Positions 63,887 through 64,000 of a stretch of DNA of 64,000 nucleotides are shown piece after piece. Numbering within the stretch: the first letter of the stretch is position 1; every line of letters begins with the position of its first letter. The stretch is from Pseudomonas chlororaphis. GTDB lineage: Bacteria > Pseudomonadota > Gammaproteobacteria > Pseudomonadales > Pseudomonadaceae. The DNA lies in NCBI RefSeq assembly GCF_000783395.1, contig NZ_JSFK01000012.1, forward strand, positions 1 through 64,000. The letters are read 5' to 3'. The translations under genes and the position numbers were made by a program. A model generated the notes under the pieces. That model was not told the origin of the DNA, did not search any database, and was given only the letters and a program-made list of their open reading frames with translations.

Positions 63887-64000
63887 TTACCACTTGTAAG
63901 TGGCGCTGGCGACGACACTGCGCGTGTCGCCGTAGTAGCAGTAGAAGCTGTCGCAGGTGGAAATGTATTCCTTGTCGAACAGGTTGGTCGCGTTGACGGC
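63887..64000 (-). CDS. TonB-dependent receptor, C-terminal end only (partial)
   Basis: The last 37 codons of a minus-strand gene run off the window end. They read AVNATNLFDKEYISTC and end VASATYKW, a terminal aromatic outer-membrane beta-strand typical of TonB-dependent siderophore receptors. A cysteine pair (CDSFYC) is in the last extracellular loop, as in some ferrioxamine/ferrichrome-type receptors. The substrate cannot be told from this fragment. Confidence 0.85.
   Translation of the reverse strand, partial: AVNATNLFDKEYISTCDSFYCYYGDTRSVVASATYKW

Overview
The window is one contiguous piece of a high-GC gammaproteobacterial chromosome, almost certainly a fluorescent Pseudomonas (P. fluorescens group). 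Gene content and order repeat the choline/carnitine/glycine-betaine catabolic region of P. aeruginosa (roughly PA5372-PA5421), and the gaps hold four families of short palindromic repeats of the kind common in P. fluorescens genomes. No IS, prophage, CRISPR, tRNA or rRNA is visible.

Layout. 245-6710: betA, betB, betI (minus) and divergent betT (plus), which import choline and oxidise it to glycine betaine, with a perfect 20-bp BetI-type palindrome in the divergent gap. 6938-9969: choVWX, a choline ABC importer. 10407-13443: sdaB (serine to pyruvate) and gbdR, the AraC-type activator of the pathway. 13929-14071: a candidate small RNA. 14217-20305: a carnitine block with a gamma-butyrobetaine dioxygenase, cdhB, cdhA, cdhC, caiX and the regulator cdhR. 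20443-21716: three small genes of no clear relation (DUF3010, an orphan XRE antitoxin-like regulator, an LprI-like protein). 21951-29726: dipeptidase, V4R-like protein, dgcA, dgcB, etfA, etfB (dimethylglycine to sarcosine). 29727-30856: a long non-coding stretch with a tandem cluster of DnaA boxes. 30857-37612: an accessory cluster with a GMC oxidoreductase fused to an alpha/beta hydrolase, a membrane di-haem cytochrome and a metallophosphoesterase. 37728-40421: divergent gbcA/gbcB (glycine betaine to dimethylglycine). 40646-43791: an SDR, threonine aldolase and a TraX-like membrane protein. 44077-53201: glyA, soxBDAG, purU and fdhA (sarcosine to glycine and serine, with disposal of the C1 unit). 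53259-56985: cold-shock protein, a small unknown, an ECF sigma/anti-sigma pair, a DUF2780 protein and an acyltransferase. 57244-61458: a zinc-protease-like gene and creB-creC-creD. 61667-64000: a GST, a PepSY membrane protein with a small partner, and the C-terminus of a TonB-dependent receptor.

Together the first 53 kb encode a nearly complete route: gamma-butyrobetaine to carnitine to betaine, choline to betaine, then betaine to dimethylglycine to sarcosine to glycine to serine to pyruvate, with formaldehyde oxidation (FdhA) and formyl-THF recycling (PurU).

The observations most worth following are the 182-bp-period DnaA-box cluster upstream of the GMC gene, the GMC/hydrolase/cytochrome/phosphoesterase cluster itself, a shared GTCGC-N3/4-AGT direct-repeat motif at sdaB/choX, caiX/cdhR and gbcA/gbcB that fits GbdR/CdhR binding, a four-fold 11-bp-phased CCAC array in front of creD, and the candidate sRNA downstream of gbdR.
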